Below are positions 33,151 through 44,545 of a DNA stretch of 45,062 bases, piece by piece (the stretch's first letter is position 1; every line of letters starts with the position of its first letter). The translations under genes and the position numbers were made by a program. Source of the DNA: Gnetum montanum (lineage: Eukaryota > Streptophyta > Gnetopsida > Gnetales > Gnetaceae); assembly GCA_015680685.1 (NCBI GenBank), contig MNCI01009376.1, positions 130,117 to 175,178 on the forward strand, read 5' to 3'. The notes under the pieces were generated by a model that had not been told where the DNA came from, did no database searches, and saw only the letters and a list, made by a program, of their open reading frames with translations.

Positions 33151-34021
33151 CACTTTACCACATGTGACCATTTATCTTCTTCTGCAAGGATAGTACTTCT
33201 AGATTCAAACATTCTAGATAAGTTCAACAAAAGAAAGGGCAAAAGTTGAAACATAGTTTCTAGTGAACTCAATATATATAAGCCATGTAGCTATTAGACA
33301 TGGAATATGAATTCTTTAGATGGTGTCCTATGCTCCTCCAAAAATAAAAAATAAAAAATAAAAATTCTTAACAAGCCATTTGTATAATTCACATCTATTA
33401 GTCCATTAGTCCATTAGTCCATTAGTAGGGCTTTCTGAGCTTTTTTCCTTACTAAAGAACTCCATTAAATCAATGAAAAAAAATTTCAACCTTGAATGAA
33501 AAAGAAAAATTTATCAATGTCTNGTATAATTCACATCTATTAGTCCATTAGTCCATTAGTAGGGCTTTCTGAGCTTTTTTCCTTACTAAAGAACTCCATT
33601 AAATCAATGAAAAAAATTTCAACCTTGAATGAAAAAGAAAAATTTATCAATGTCTCAATGTGTTCCAATGTCAATGTTGGTAATGCTAAAACATGAAAAA
33701 TGACAAAGCTCATTGATTAACTTTAATAAATGTATTGCTTTGTGCATGTATAAATGAAAAAGAAACACATGCTTCTTGTAGTAAGCAATGGATGCTCAAC
33801 ATTCTAGCTATGTAATTATGATTTAAGTTTCCATTAAAATGCTCTATGAAATTCTTGATCAAACCACCCGAATCTAGTAATGGTAAAATAGAAGCCTTCT
33901 TTAAAATTTATCAACAGTTCTTTATCGCCAGATGGATCTGGGAATCTTGAAACGATGCAGATGACTTCTTCCGCCTCTTCGAACTCTAGGTTCCTGTCAC
34001 TGCTGCTGCTCTTTCCACCAT
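33150..34021 (-). pseudogene. Host 'gene 1' copy B, internally deleted
   Basis: Minus-strand start at 34019-34021, same exon as 24969-25085 (SRFPDPS conserved) but with a 1-bp deletion after codon 3. The open frame that overlaps it begins upstream at 34049. The exon runs almost directly into sequence matching 4770-4740 of copy A (FGWFDQEF against LGWSDQDF), so intron 1, the Lys-rich exon and most of the next exon are missing. The remaining part to 33150 parallels copy A 4740-4170. An N at 33523 with repeated flanks adds an assembly problem. Confidence 0.55.
33382..33655. other. Near-identical repeat on either side of an N, likely misjoin
   Basis: 33382-33522 (141 bp) and 33524-33655 (132 bp) are identical except for one 8-bp unit of a TAGTCCAT run and one A in a poly-A tract. 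A single N separates them at 33523. Copy A has this sequence only once. It looks like two overlapping contig ends joined without collapse. Confidence 0.8.
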
Positions 34022-34147
34022 GATTGCAGAAGATTAGGTTCCTGAGCATTAGAACAGAAACTTGGTGAGTGAAAGAAAATTTTAACCATTGAGTTTATAC
34101 TACCTATAGGCCAGGGATGAGTTTAGATAACAACTAGAAATGTCTAG

Positions 34148-34500
34148 TTCAAACTAGGAAGTTTCTAGTATTCATAGTGTCAGCATCATTCCAAAACTGG
34201 AACTTGCCAAAAAGGTAAGGATGCCGAAATGAAATGACGTTACTGTAGGATCAAACTAGCATCTTTCAAAAATGGAAAAATTGGTAGGAAGCCGAAATAG
34301 CGTAACTGTAGCATCAAACCAGTGTCCTACAAAAACAGAGATTTCCAAAATTAGGAGGATGCGGAAATGACACGATTGTAGCATCAAACCAACCTCATTC
34401 CGAAACTGAAACTTGCCAAAAAAGTAAGGACACCAGAATAATGTTACTGTAATGTCAAACCAATGTCATTTTCAAACTGGATATTGCAAATTTGTAAGGA
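34148..34500. repeat. 70-bp minisatellite, about 5 units (copy B)
   Basis: Orthologous to 25240-25731. Unit starts at about 34218, 34286, 34356, 34427 and 34497 (AGGATGCCGAAATGA and variants), preceded by a partial unit. Two units fewer than copy A. It again lies between the divergent starts of gene 1 (34021) and gene 2 (34603). Confidence 0.85.
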
Positions 34501-34602
34501 CGTCGAGACACTACCATTTGTTTGCTCGATCATCACATTTTATTTTTTACTGATCAAAGTTTCGAATTGCTCATGGGAGCCTTGCATTATGTTTCTGTTA
34601 TA

Positions 34603-34806
34603 ATGGCCAACAGTATGTTCGATACTCTCGAACTTTTCTCCACCGTGCACAATCAAAGTTTCAAAGATAACATTATAAGTGGACTTCCCTTAGCAACTTC
34701 AAATGCTTTTGAAGTTGAAACTAAAGACACGCCTGCATCCGATAACATAATTCCACTTTCACCTGAGTGGTTGCATGGAATGATCGGTGATAACAAGAAA
34801 TTGCGG
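34603..34806 (+). CDS. Host 'gene 2' copy B, first exon, EXA1/GYF-like N terminus
   Basis: An open 68-codon exon from ATG at 34603 (MANSMFDTLELFSTVHNQSF) through NIIPLSPEWLHGMIGDNKKL to a GT donor (CGG|GTACAC) at 34807. The frame is open further upstream to about 34520, so the start was chosen by alignment to copy A and to the MADGKYDLP-like start of EXA1-type proteins. The PLSPxW motif is kept. Compared with copy A it has no internal stop. EXA1-like proteins act with 4EHP/eIF4E-family partners in translational repression; whether this exon is transcribed is unknown, and no GYF domain follows in the window. Confidence 0.45.
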
Positions 34807-36248
34807 GTACACTATAGTGTGCGCGTACACTATAGCCGTAGCCATGGCTAGCATGCAGTTGCCAAGCCCCCTAAAGATGCCACCTGACACCTCGTATTGG
34901 CACCACATTTGTACTGGCATCACAATGCATTACTGCCTTTTGTGTTACTGTGAGTAGCATTTGATGGTACTCCATCTTTACCACCCCCATGGCCATGAAG
35001 AAGCACAAGAACACCACCTTCAGGATAAAAGAACTTGTACATAATGTAGCAGATGCCATTGTTGGCCTGTTGCCTTGGCTGAGCTGACTGTATAGGTACA
35101 CTTAAGATAAGCCTGAAATATGGAGTGTGCTAAGCCTGAGGCCGAGCTCTCATTTTTAAGGGAAGCTCTGTGGATAGTAGATTATGAACCATATCATCAC
35201 CAGTGCACAGATAGCTTTTCTTTCGGTTAATTTCTTGTATGTTCGGTGTGCTATCCCAAGTGAATTTTACAAGTCTGAATACGATGTTGTAATGGAGTTT
35301 TATAATCCAAGCCTACCACTTCTCACAGTTGGAGTGAGAATACCAATGAAATTAGCTTCATATGCCATCCTTTGTTGAAAAAATTGATTTTATGGCCTAA
35401 GACACTACCTGTCTTCCTCCAAGTACGCTGCAAATTGGGTCCCACACTTTAAATTTGGAATACCAGATATTCCATTAGCTGTAGTTCAAGTCCTCCATGG
35501 TCGATTCGAACATTTTTGAGGCAGAGCCCACTAATTTTATAGCCAGGACCACCACCGGCCTTTGTGACTTAAAGTAAATTCTAGTAATGAAGTTTTCCAT
35601 GGAACATCCACTGTCAGAGCATTTTCTCGATGAGATTTGGAAGAGAATTTAACAAATTTGTGAATTGACAGTACCTATCAGTTGCAGGTAAACACAAACG
35701 CAAATTAGAGGTGGTATTATTGATGTAACTGTAGACTTGATCTTACGTTTTCAAAGTTAATAAACATCGCATATATTTTGGTGGAGAAATAAACACAACA
35801 ATTTGACCTTGATTGACTCATGGACGTGGCCTGGCTTGGGGAAACATATGGACAGGTGGTGTTTGAGAATCTATCCAAAAGAAGCACTTGTGATCAAATG
35901 CTCACAAAGGATGCTAGAAACAGTTTGCGCAAGGGAGTACTCTTTGTAGAAACACCAAGTACATTGATGGAATTGCTTGTTTAGATGATAGTTCTATTTC
36001 AAAGTTTAATGATGTCCTTGTGATCTTTGAAACTCTTACCCTTAATTTGTTATATCAAATGGACCAAGCGATTATCAAACATTTTGAATGTGAGATTTTC
36101 CTCTCAATAATCTTGTTCCTCTCAATAATCTTGTTCTTCTAAAAATTTCATTATTCCTTTTATCTATGGATCTAGAGACCTTCAACCACATTCTATTACA
36201 TTTATTATATGATCTTCTCTTTCTTTCATAGCATTTTACTTTTGTAAG
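34807..36248 (+). pseudogene. Gene 2 copy B, downstream exon-like segments
   Basis: Conserved with 26045-27548. Includes 35144-35227 (LWIVDYEPYHHQC), an open frame at 35184-35378 (VRCAIPSEFYKSEYDVVMEF), 35523-35650 (EPTNFIARTTTGLCDLK, then a TAA) and a broken counterpart of the 27153 frame at 35860-35960. The segment ends at an LTR insertion after GTAAG (36244-36248). Families not recognised. Confidence 0.35.
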
Positions 36249-37096
36249 TGATGAGCCGTGAGTATACTCTATGCCCAACCATATGAATCACAAGCATATA
36301 TGCACAATCTGGTCAAATTCGAAGGACTTCTAGGTTTCTACATATACTAGTCTAGGAGGTGAATCAACTATTGCAATCATTGTCTTCCTAGTTACACTTG
36401 TGAGTAAAACCGTATGGTTAAGTATAACTAAGGCAATGATTTTTATCAATTTTTATCTATTTATGTCTTAAGTTCCCTAAGAATAAAGAATAAAGAATAA
36501 GGTAATTAATTACTAAATGAATCTAATTAGCTAACACTTAACTAATCCTAACATAAGCATCCATTCCCATTTTCCGTACACATCCTAAACACATATAATA
36601 CTACTGGGTTACCAAATGTTAAGCGTTATTGAGATTACCAAGCGTTACACGTATGCTCGAAGTGGCGTACTTATGTTTACTATTTAATTTATCTTAATCA
36701 ATTACTTTAATTACTTAAAAACATTTAAGGAAATTGCTTAAAATATTAAATGCATAAAGTAGATAATTAATCTAATCCAAGTGCTGCAAGGTTTGATCAG
36801 AAAACTCATTTTTATTGCCGCACACACTGAAGTGCTTAGGTACAACAATGCTCGAGTAAAGATCTATACACTCTTTGACTCCTACTGTGAGCACTTAAAA
36901 TATATTCTAACTTTCAAGTGGAAAAATTGCTAAAGCTTTGCTACAACTTATGAAAAGAATGCCATAAATGTGACACACATTTATAGGCGAAACAATGTGC
37001 CCCATCGATGGGTACATGTCAATAGATCAAACCTTGCATCAACAACAACCCATTGATGACATCCCATCGACACAACCAAACCATGATGCTTCATCA
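36249..37096 (-). repeat. 3' LTR of an Athila-like element
   Basis: An 848-bp LTR from TGATGAGCCGTGAG to GATGCTTCATCA. Reverse complement of the solo LTR at 14996-15923 with clear similarity throughout. A polypurine tract lies on its right and host sequence on its left, so this is the 3' LTR of a minus-strand element. The left flank GTAAG (36244-36248) is the target site; the uninterrupted site is seen in copy A at about 27532-27536. Confidence 0.88.
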
Positions 37097-37135
37097 TACC
37101 CCCATGACTAAATGAAAACTTGTCCTCGAGTTCTT
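37097..37135 (-). other. Polypurine tract of the Athila-like element
   Basis: The minus strand reads CATGGGGGTA just before the LTR start TGATGAAGC, preceded by CTCGAGGACAAGTTTTCA. The block CGAGGACAAG...GGGGG before the 3' LTR is common in plant gypsy elements. Confidence 0.75.
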
Positions 37136-37299
37136 TACAAAATTTGAGAAGGTATGGGATTATTAACACACAAACAACATGACAAAAACAAAGTGCCCAG
37201 AGTGTATGATTTTACAATGATTACAAAATTGTGGTATTCAAGACAATAAAATTGAACACTAGGATAAAACTAACAAGCATAATTCCTTAGATGGCATGA

Positions 37300-40190
37300 A
37301 GATGTGGAGAAGATTAAACAGTCCCAAGTGGTGGAGGCTCCTATGGTTTCGATGGGCCTTCTCCTACTTCAGGTGCATGTAGTGGTTGAGGTAGTTGTGG
37401 TTATTCTACAACAACTGCAACTTTTGGTAGAAGATGAAAGGCATCCAAAAATGCCATCATCTTTTCCTTGTTACTTTGGAAATCATTGATAGTCAACATG
37501 CCTTTGTCAATGTGGGATGGAATGGGAATATCCCACAAACAGGACATTGTTGGGAAAAACTCCTTAACATTCACAAACCAAGCAATGAACTATTTATGTT
37601 TGATATCGAACACTCTAAGTGCATTACATATCTCTTGGCAATCATTCATTTTCTTGGCCAAGTTCTTAGCAATTGATTGTTAATCAGTGAGCTTTGCCTT
37701 GAGAACCTCAAGTTCGACATTGACAATCTCAAGCTTCTACTTGATGTCTTTATGATGCTTGAACTTTGCCTTGTACAACAAGTATAAGATGATCAATTGT
37801 TTCTCTAATTTTAACCATGACCTACAGGTAGTTAGCATCACCATATTTGCATAACAGAGATTGGTAAGCTTCATGTACTTTGTCATCTCCTCGATCTATA
37901 GCTCTTTCATGTGATTCTTCGCTTTGTTGTAGTTATTGATCCCATCAAAGATAGGCTGCTGGACATTGCCTCCTTTCTTGAGCTATTGGAGGGCCTCATT
38001 GAATTTTACCTTCATCATCTAGATATGCTTTTCATTGATTTCTTTCTATAGACCAACTTGATCTTTGTAATGGTTCTTGACTCTCTTAATTTTTAGAGCC
38101 TCTTTTTTCTAGGAGACTATCTCTATCGTAGATTTTTGGCAAAGAGCATGGACTTCCTCCATGAAGAGATTTTTTTTTTTTGGCTATCAATCTCCCCAAT
38201 TCATTATTTAATCTAGCTAGCCACTCCTACTATTAATGGATAAAATCTTGCATCTATTGCTTCTACACATCAACATTCCACAAATGCTAATTTTTTGTGG
38301 TCAAAATTGCATTCTCTTGATGAGTATGGACCAAGACCTTCTAAATGATGTAAATCTTGGCATTGGCCATGGACTAGTCAAAGATAGCCATCTCCTTTGC
38401 ATCCTCAACCTTTTTGAGCTAGTCCTAAAGCTGTTTGAAGGCTTCATCCCATGTCAATGTAGGGTTGAGAAATGTAGGATAAGTGAGGCAAGCTCTTAAG
38501 TCAACAACCTTCACAGCCAAACTTTGATTTTTAGCTGAGGCTGTTTCAAGTTTCCCCTCTAATATGATGCATTTACCCCTCACTTTTAGCAACTCTAACT
38601 ATGTTGTAGTGATTGTATCTAAAAGGTCAAATACATCCCAAATTAGTTGTTTAGCTCCCACTAGTCGATCTAGGAACTCCTTGTGCTAAGCTGCATTCAA
38701 TTTTCCGTCAAGGATTCCTATAGATGTCTACACATCTTTGAGGGTAGAAACATTTGGTATAGATGTCGTAGGTACATTAAATGCTTTAGCAATTATATCA
38801 ACAATGACCTCTACTGTTGTCTCCTACCCATGTTGCTACATCACCAAGATAGATGCCCCATTGCCCTCCTCCAGATGCACTAAAAAAGTAGCACATTCCT
38901 AGAGATTTTTGGGAGTTTTTACTATTAAGAGAGAGATATCGTTACCTTTAGGACATTAGGATTTGATCTTGTGGGTAGCTATGTTCATTGGGTTGAGAAA
39001 ATTGGTCCACCTTCCTCCATTTGGCTAATAGTTCAAGCCATCTCATTGAGGTGGCTCATTGCTAGATGATACACAGATGGATCACCACCACTCATTCTTG
39101 CTCATTTATCCTACTCTTGCAAGAGCTGCAATTGGATCTCATGCATGTGCTCAAGAGTAGCACAGGACTCCAGCATTGTTTTGTGAGTAGAGGTGATGGT
39201 TGCTACTCCTCTTCTTGGATGACTTTGGTAGGCACTTTGTCCTTCATCATCTTCACGTAGGAAGCAAATGGAGCACATGAAACAATGTCATTTGTATAGA
39301 ATGCTATGCCTTCCCTCTTGCATAATTTTTGAATGAGGTATGGGAAGGGAAGTGCCTTCCTTCCATGTTTATTTTCCTTAAACTACTTCTCTATCTCAAG
39401 ATAGATTAGCTATGGAAGGTTGACAGGGAATCTATCGCTTAGAGTAGCATATGCATAGGTGGAGAAAGCTATGATCTTACTTGGCCTTACCGTTGAATTG
39501 AGGTGAAAGGACACAATCTTGAAATATGCATGTTTTGCCATGGTTAGTGCACCAAACTCTTTACGATCAACTCCCTAACACCACTGGGTCCATTCGTTCT
39601 TGGTGCTAGGATCTACCTGCATTTGAATTTCTACTAGCTTTGCCCTAGATTCTACCTACATTGGTGAACCAAATGGCATTTACAATGGTTTTCACTGAGT
39701 AGGACACTAAGATATCCTTGATCTTGACCATTGAATTGGCTTGCTAATTTTTCTAGAATAATTATATCTCTCCCCTGTACCACTCCCTGCTAGAAGTGAC
39801 TATGGGCCACATGGAAGAGTTTTGCAATTGAGTTTTGACTTCTAGTGGTGTAAACTCCAAGAAAGGTCTAAAGTTTAATTCTTAAAGCACTAATTTTTGG
39901 ACATCCTTGTTCGCAATCTACTTGAGGTAGGCCTCTATTAAGGTAATCTAAAGGTTTAGTCTCAATTCAGAAGCCTTTTCTTGGTGAGATTATTCTATTG
40001 TCACTGCCTCTTTGAGAATCTACTAGACAAATTCCACTTTTGGCAAAGAGGTTTCATTGCATGGGTCTCTACTTGCTCATGGGGCTATTCTTGGCCCCTT
40101 CCCATTCTTGGCTATTTGTCCCTTGGTTGGGATGGTCATCCTTCCTGCGCATGCTTTCCTTTAGGTACAATCTTTGGTTAAAACATAACT
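37300..40190 (-). pseudogene. Accessory ORF in env position, plant-transposon-type domain
   Basis: Minus-strand remnant of a ~950-residue protein. The N-terminal part near 39960-39600 contains FRPFLEFTPLEVKTQLQ and IVNAIWFTNVGR. A continuous frame at about 39580-39250 follows: FGALTMAKHAYFKIVSFHLN, LSDRFPVNLP, then KALPFPYLIQKLCKREGIAF. The C-terminal half (about 38650-37650) is Lys/Glu/Leu-rich, probably coiled coil, and the end is Pro-rich (about 37390-37310). The LPFPYLIQKLC...G block is the landmark of the 'putative plant transposon protein' domain, as in the copia ORF at 14480-17065. Stops are mainly TAG where Gln is expected. It lies between integrase and 3' LTR, the place of the env-like ORF of Athila elements. 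Function unknown. Confidence 0.55.
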
Positions 40191-42189
40191 AAGGATTAGC
40201 ATATAATGTGTAACTTATGACCTTTAAGTACCTTTCTCATTGGGTAGTTATACTTAGGCTAATTTTTGACCATGATAGATTGACTATTTTATTAGTATTT
40301 TGATGATTTTTAACTTAGAATGTCACCGAAGCTTGTTGAAAAGGTTTAACTAATATAAATTAATGTTTTCATGTTGATTTCTTAGTTAAACCTTTGTGGG
40401 AGTTAGAAATGTTTCTCAAAAAATTTTCATCATAAACTTAAGGTTTTTTGCCTCCACAACAAAGAGGTTACCTCTAGTAGCTACAAGGTTAAAGAAAGGA
40501 GTGAATAAGACAAATGGTTAGGAAGATATGGCTCTTGAAAAGTTATGGGCTCTGGAAAATTCATAAACTTCCTCCTTGTTAATGAGCAAATGTGAAATTT
40601 TTTTTAAGTGTTCACACATATTTAAAGGCATTTTTCCTTACTTTGATGGATGAGATGTGTATACAAGGTCCCTTTGATGACACTGTAGAAGAAAAGTTTT
40701 CACAATGAATATCTTGAAAAATATAAGAAGTTTTGAAATGAAATTAGGATCCATAAAGAGCTAGAAAATCCATGAACATGATGAAACACTTGAAGAAGGA
40801 TTATGAATTCACAAAAATGGAGAAATTGATTAGAGAATGAAGTTTTATTAGAGAAAATTTCTTAAGGAGCACACCATTAGATGAAACCACCTAAGGATAA
40901 GGAACTTAATGAACCCAACAAGAGATATGCAAGTTGGTCCTCCCCATAGTAGGCTCATGCTCTTTTTTCCTTTGCATATCCTCAAACCTTAGAGTCTATT
41001 AGTCCTATAGGTGATGAATGGCTATGAAAAGTTAAGGATCAAATCTAAAAGAATTTACCTAAGAATTTTAACACTTCAAACTAAGATATTAAATAAAAAC
41101 ATGAAAATTAGCAGTGAGGTGGGTTATGGAAAGCATCGATGGATGAGACCGAAGATGAGATCGAATTCTAAATTGTGGCCACATGAAGTCCCTTATGGAT
41201 TTCATGGTTAAATGACCTAATAAAATCCATCCTTAGTCCAGATCAGAACCAACCATTTTTAGTGACTTCACATCACCATTCTAAGACTAGTCTACCCCTT
41301 TAAGACACAAGAATGCTCCCATAGATCAATCACTATTCCTTATTTAAGAAGAAAAGATAAGCAGAAAGTAAGAAAGGGCCTTAGTTAGAGGATACCTTTA
41401 GGCATGACTAACATGTCTTTCTAGTCCCATACCTAGTGGTTGCAGCCCATTATTTTTGTCTACAGGGTGTGCTTTGAATTTTATTTTTTTATGGATTTTT
41501 GGATAAGAACCACACCATGTAAAAACTTATTAACTTCCTATTATTGGTTGATACAAAATGGTATGAAATCCATGAAAACAAAATTGCACTGAAGTAAGTA
41601 GAAAAGTATAGAGAGCATTAAATCTCCTTGAAGTCACACCCTTTTCAAACCATTTGAATCTTTCCCAAGTTTGAAAACTACCAAGGTCACAGGTTCATTA
41701 AAGTTTCATTAGTGAAAAAGGAGCCCCATACTTCCAAAACTAGGAAGACAATAGAATTTGTGGATGGGTGGATCATGTGGACTCAATGCCTATTCCATGA
41801 AAAAGAAACTTTATCTTAGTCATCAGTCATCAAAATTCAAAAATAGAAACCAGACATTAGTAATCAAAAACATTAAGTACAAACCACCATTAGCAAACAG
41901 CTATAATATTACTGTGTCCTATTGGAAACAAAGCACTTTATTAGAAAAAACAAAAAATTCACACCAAAATAAAGTAAAATGTAAAAGAAATTAGAAAATG
42001 TTCAAGAAATTTAAAACGTGCTAATGATGTTGTAAAACAAAAATTGAAAAAAATAATATAGTGTCAAACAAAAAGATGTAAAAACAAATAAAGTGTAAAA
42101 CAAAAAGGGTAAAAACAACAAAGTGTAAAAAAAATAAAGTAGAAAAAATTGGAGATCCACTTTAATAACTAGCACATATGTCCATCTCC
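40191..42189. other. AT-rich spacer between integrase and accessory ORF
   Basis: Two kilobases without a supported gene. At about 42020-42150 there is an A-rich degenerate repeat of AAAGTGTAAAACAAAAAG-type units (T-rich on the element's coding strand). Open frames at 41011-41211 and 41758-41994 have no recognisable content. Confidence 0.5.
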
Positions 42190-42854
42190 GCCATGATCGG
42201 TTTGAAAGTAGGACATTCAAAAAATTGAGCATGATTGTCCATTTGAGGAGGTGTTTCTTTCACTAGCTTGCTTGGGCTCATGGAAAGGTTTTAATTGTTG
42301 CTTGTTGACTAGCTATTTCTTATTCTGACTCTCAGGTTTGTAGATCAACATAGCCCCAAAAGAAAAGGTTTTATAAATGATGTTAGGCACTTCCCACAAC
42401 ATTTGAAAATTAGTTCATTGAGACACATGTATGGGATCTTAGTAGAGGACCTAGTCTCTAAGTTAAAATTTTACCTTCCATATTCTAAGGTCATGGAATT
42501 TTTGATTGAATAGTTTATGCACTTTATTTAAGGATAGCGCCACCAATCTATTCTCATCTAGTACATTACAATTTATCAATCTTTCTTTCTATGCTTGGCT
42601 AAGGTCAAGATCAAGGTCATAGGCTTTTGAAAGTGTATAGAGATTGGATTGAATTAGAAGAGTTGGAAGCTTTTTGTACACTAGCTCATAGGGAGAGTAG
42701 CCTATAGGGAGTTCTCATGTGGAGTGATAGGCCTAGACGGCATTGTTAAGTTTTGTGCTCTAGTCTCTCCTATATTTGCTAATTTTTCTCATTATGATTT
42801 TTGACATCTCCCTAGTGGTAACCTTAGCTTAACTTGTGGCTTGGGGATGGTAAG
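42190..42854 (-). pseudogene. pol: Gypsy integrase C-terminal half, interrupted
   Basis: Minus-strand frame starting at the insertion edge with YHPQATS, the motif that surrounds the third catalytic residue of the integrase core, followed by VTTREMSKIM, IGYSPYELVYKKLP (the SPYxLVYG block), LDENRLVALSLNKVHKLFNQ and a degraded C-terminal domain to about 42340. Stops replace Gln or Trp (after YHPQATS, in the DW and AVW positions). The rest of pol would lie right of the LTR at 42855-44873, outside the window. It is probably the pol end of the element whose 3' LTR is at 36249-37096. Confidence 0.75.
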
Positions 42855-44068
42855 TGTTGGCGACCGTTTGGGACGCGACCGCCAACGAGTGTCCTCAAAC
42901 AGGATTTAGGTGCCTACTGGTCTTTGGCAACACCAAGGCCCAGATACCTCCAAATAGACTCAGTAGTTAATGTGAGTATGTGTGTGTGCTGTTGTGGCGT
43001 GTGGTTGTGTAAAATGTAACAATTGCATTGTGTGTGAACTACAAATGACTTACTTTAAAGAGATTCAGCCAACTTTGCCAAGTACTGTGAGTTCTTGAAA
43101 ATTTCCTATTTTGTTCAACTGCCTAGTCTATGCGGTCCTTATAATACCTACTTGTAACAAATAAAATTTTGCAAAAACATTTGAGCACAACTCCGCAATC
43201 TACTCCTAATTTTCCCCAGAGAAAGAGATAGTTCCACAAGAAAACTAGAAATAGAGCAAGATTCGATGGAAATAAGCAGAAAAGAAAAGAAAGCAGATTT
43301 GTGTAGACCTCAAATATTTAAACAAGGTAAAATGACACGAGTAAACACTTCGCAATAAAGCTATCCCAAATTCAATATCTACGAATTGTTCAAACTTCCA
43401 AGGCTCAAACAAGCAATATCTTCAAGACAATCCTACTATGCTACCAAAAATTGCTGCGTAAACTACCACGTACGAGACTCCATTTTGACTAGATAATAGA
43501 TGTCAACGATTGCATTCAAACAGAACCTTTAAAAGACTTGACAATTTCTGATTGAAATACCACGGGAATTCACTTTAAAGATAAAAAGAAGCTATTCTGG
43601 TCCCATCAAAATACCAAAGATTTTCTGAACCCTCTCGACTACTGAATTGTTCAACGGCGTGACTACAAACAGAGGCTCTCTTACAACAATCCCAATAGCA
43701 GTTCCCACACATTGCACAATAATGAAATTTACTACTAAAATGCTCTTAAGGCTTTTAAACACAAGCGCTTCTATGGAAAAATTTTAATAGAAATTTCTAT
43801 CGGGCAACAAGAACAGTAAGAGCAATCTAAAAATCCCAAAATTACTTGCCAAGGATGATACTATCTAAACCACTAGCTAAACAATTTAAACAAAACAAAA
43901 AATGAAATGCATAACTCATAGGACCATGACAAAGAGGCTGAAATCTTTATTCTAGCAAGCCATCTTGCAAACAATCTTCTTTACAAATCTTCTTTGATCC
44001 CAAGTGTTATCCAATGTTCTTCCTTTGTTCTTCCTTCCCTTCTTCTTTTGGTCTCCCTCCCCAGAAGC

Positions 44069-44082
44069 CTTTTTATAGGGTT
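44069..44082 (-). promoter_or_regulatory. TATA box
   Basis: The minus strand reads AACCCTATAAAAAG, the best core-promoter match in the LTR, followed by a purine-rich leader (GGAGGGAGACCAAAAGAAGA). Confidence 0.6.
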
Positions 44083-44138
44083 CCAAGGTAGGTAGGGAAG
44101 TTACATATTTAAAAATATCTTACCTAACTTCTCTCCCA

Positions 44139-44545
44139 AGTAACTTGGCCAACCAATCGAAAGATTACTTGCTCAACAAGTTAGGAGGTTACTTGCCCAA
44201 CAAGTTAGGTAAGTTACAACAATTTTAGATGGTTGCAACCACCAAAGAGAAAAAGAAGTTGACAAGTGGCCTTGGTAGTTACAATATTATAGAAAATTAA
44301 AATATAATTTCTAAAATACATAGGAATACAAGCTATAGTGGCAACTTACTTCATACACATATATATCTTTTTAATTTTGCCTCTTCAAAATGAGATGTCA
44401 AGTCTTCTAAGTGGTGTATAAGACTTCCCAAAAAATGAGATTCTCCTCTTTCTAGGAAAAATATCTCAAAAATATCTCTCCTATCTTCTCTCTTAAGTAA
44501 TTTGACTAACCAATCAGAGGATTACTTGTCCAATAAGCTAGGAGA
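44139..44545. repeat. Direct repeat with CCAAT motif upstream of the TATA box
   Basis: 44139-44190 (AAGTAACTTGGCCAACCAAT, then GATTACTTGCTCAACAAG) is repeated at 44496-44545 (AAGTAATTTGACTAACCAAT, then GATTACTTGTCCAATAAG). A third half-copy follows the first (GGTTACTTGCCCAACAAG, 44189-44206). All lie in U3 of the LTR and look like duplicated upstream elements. Confidence 0.65.
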
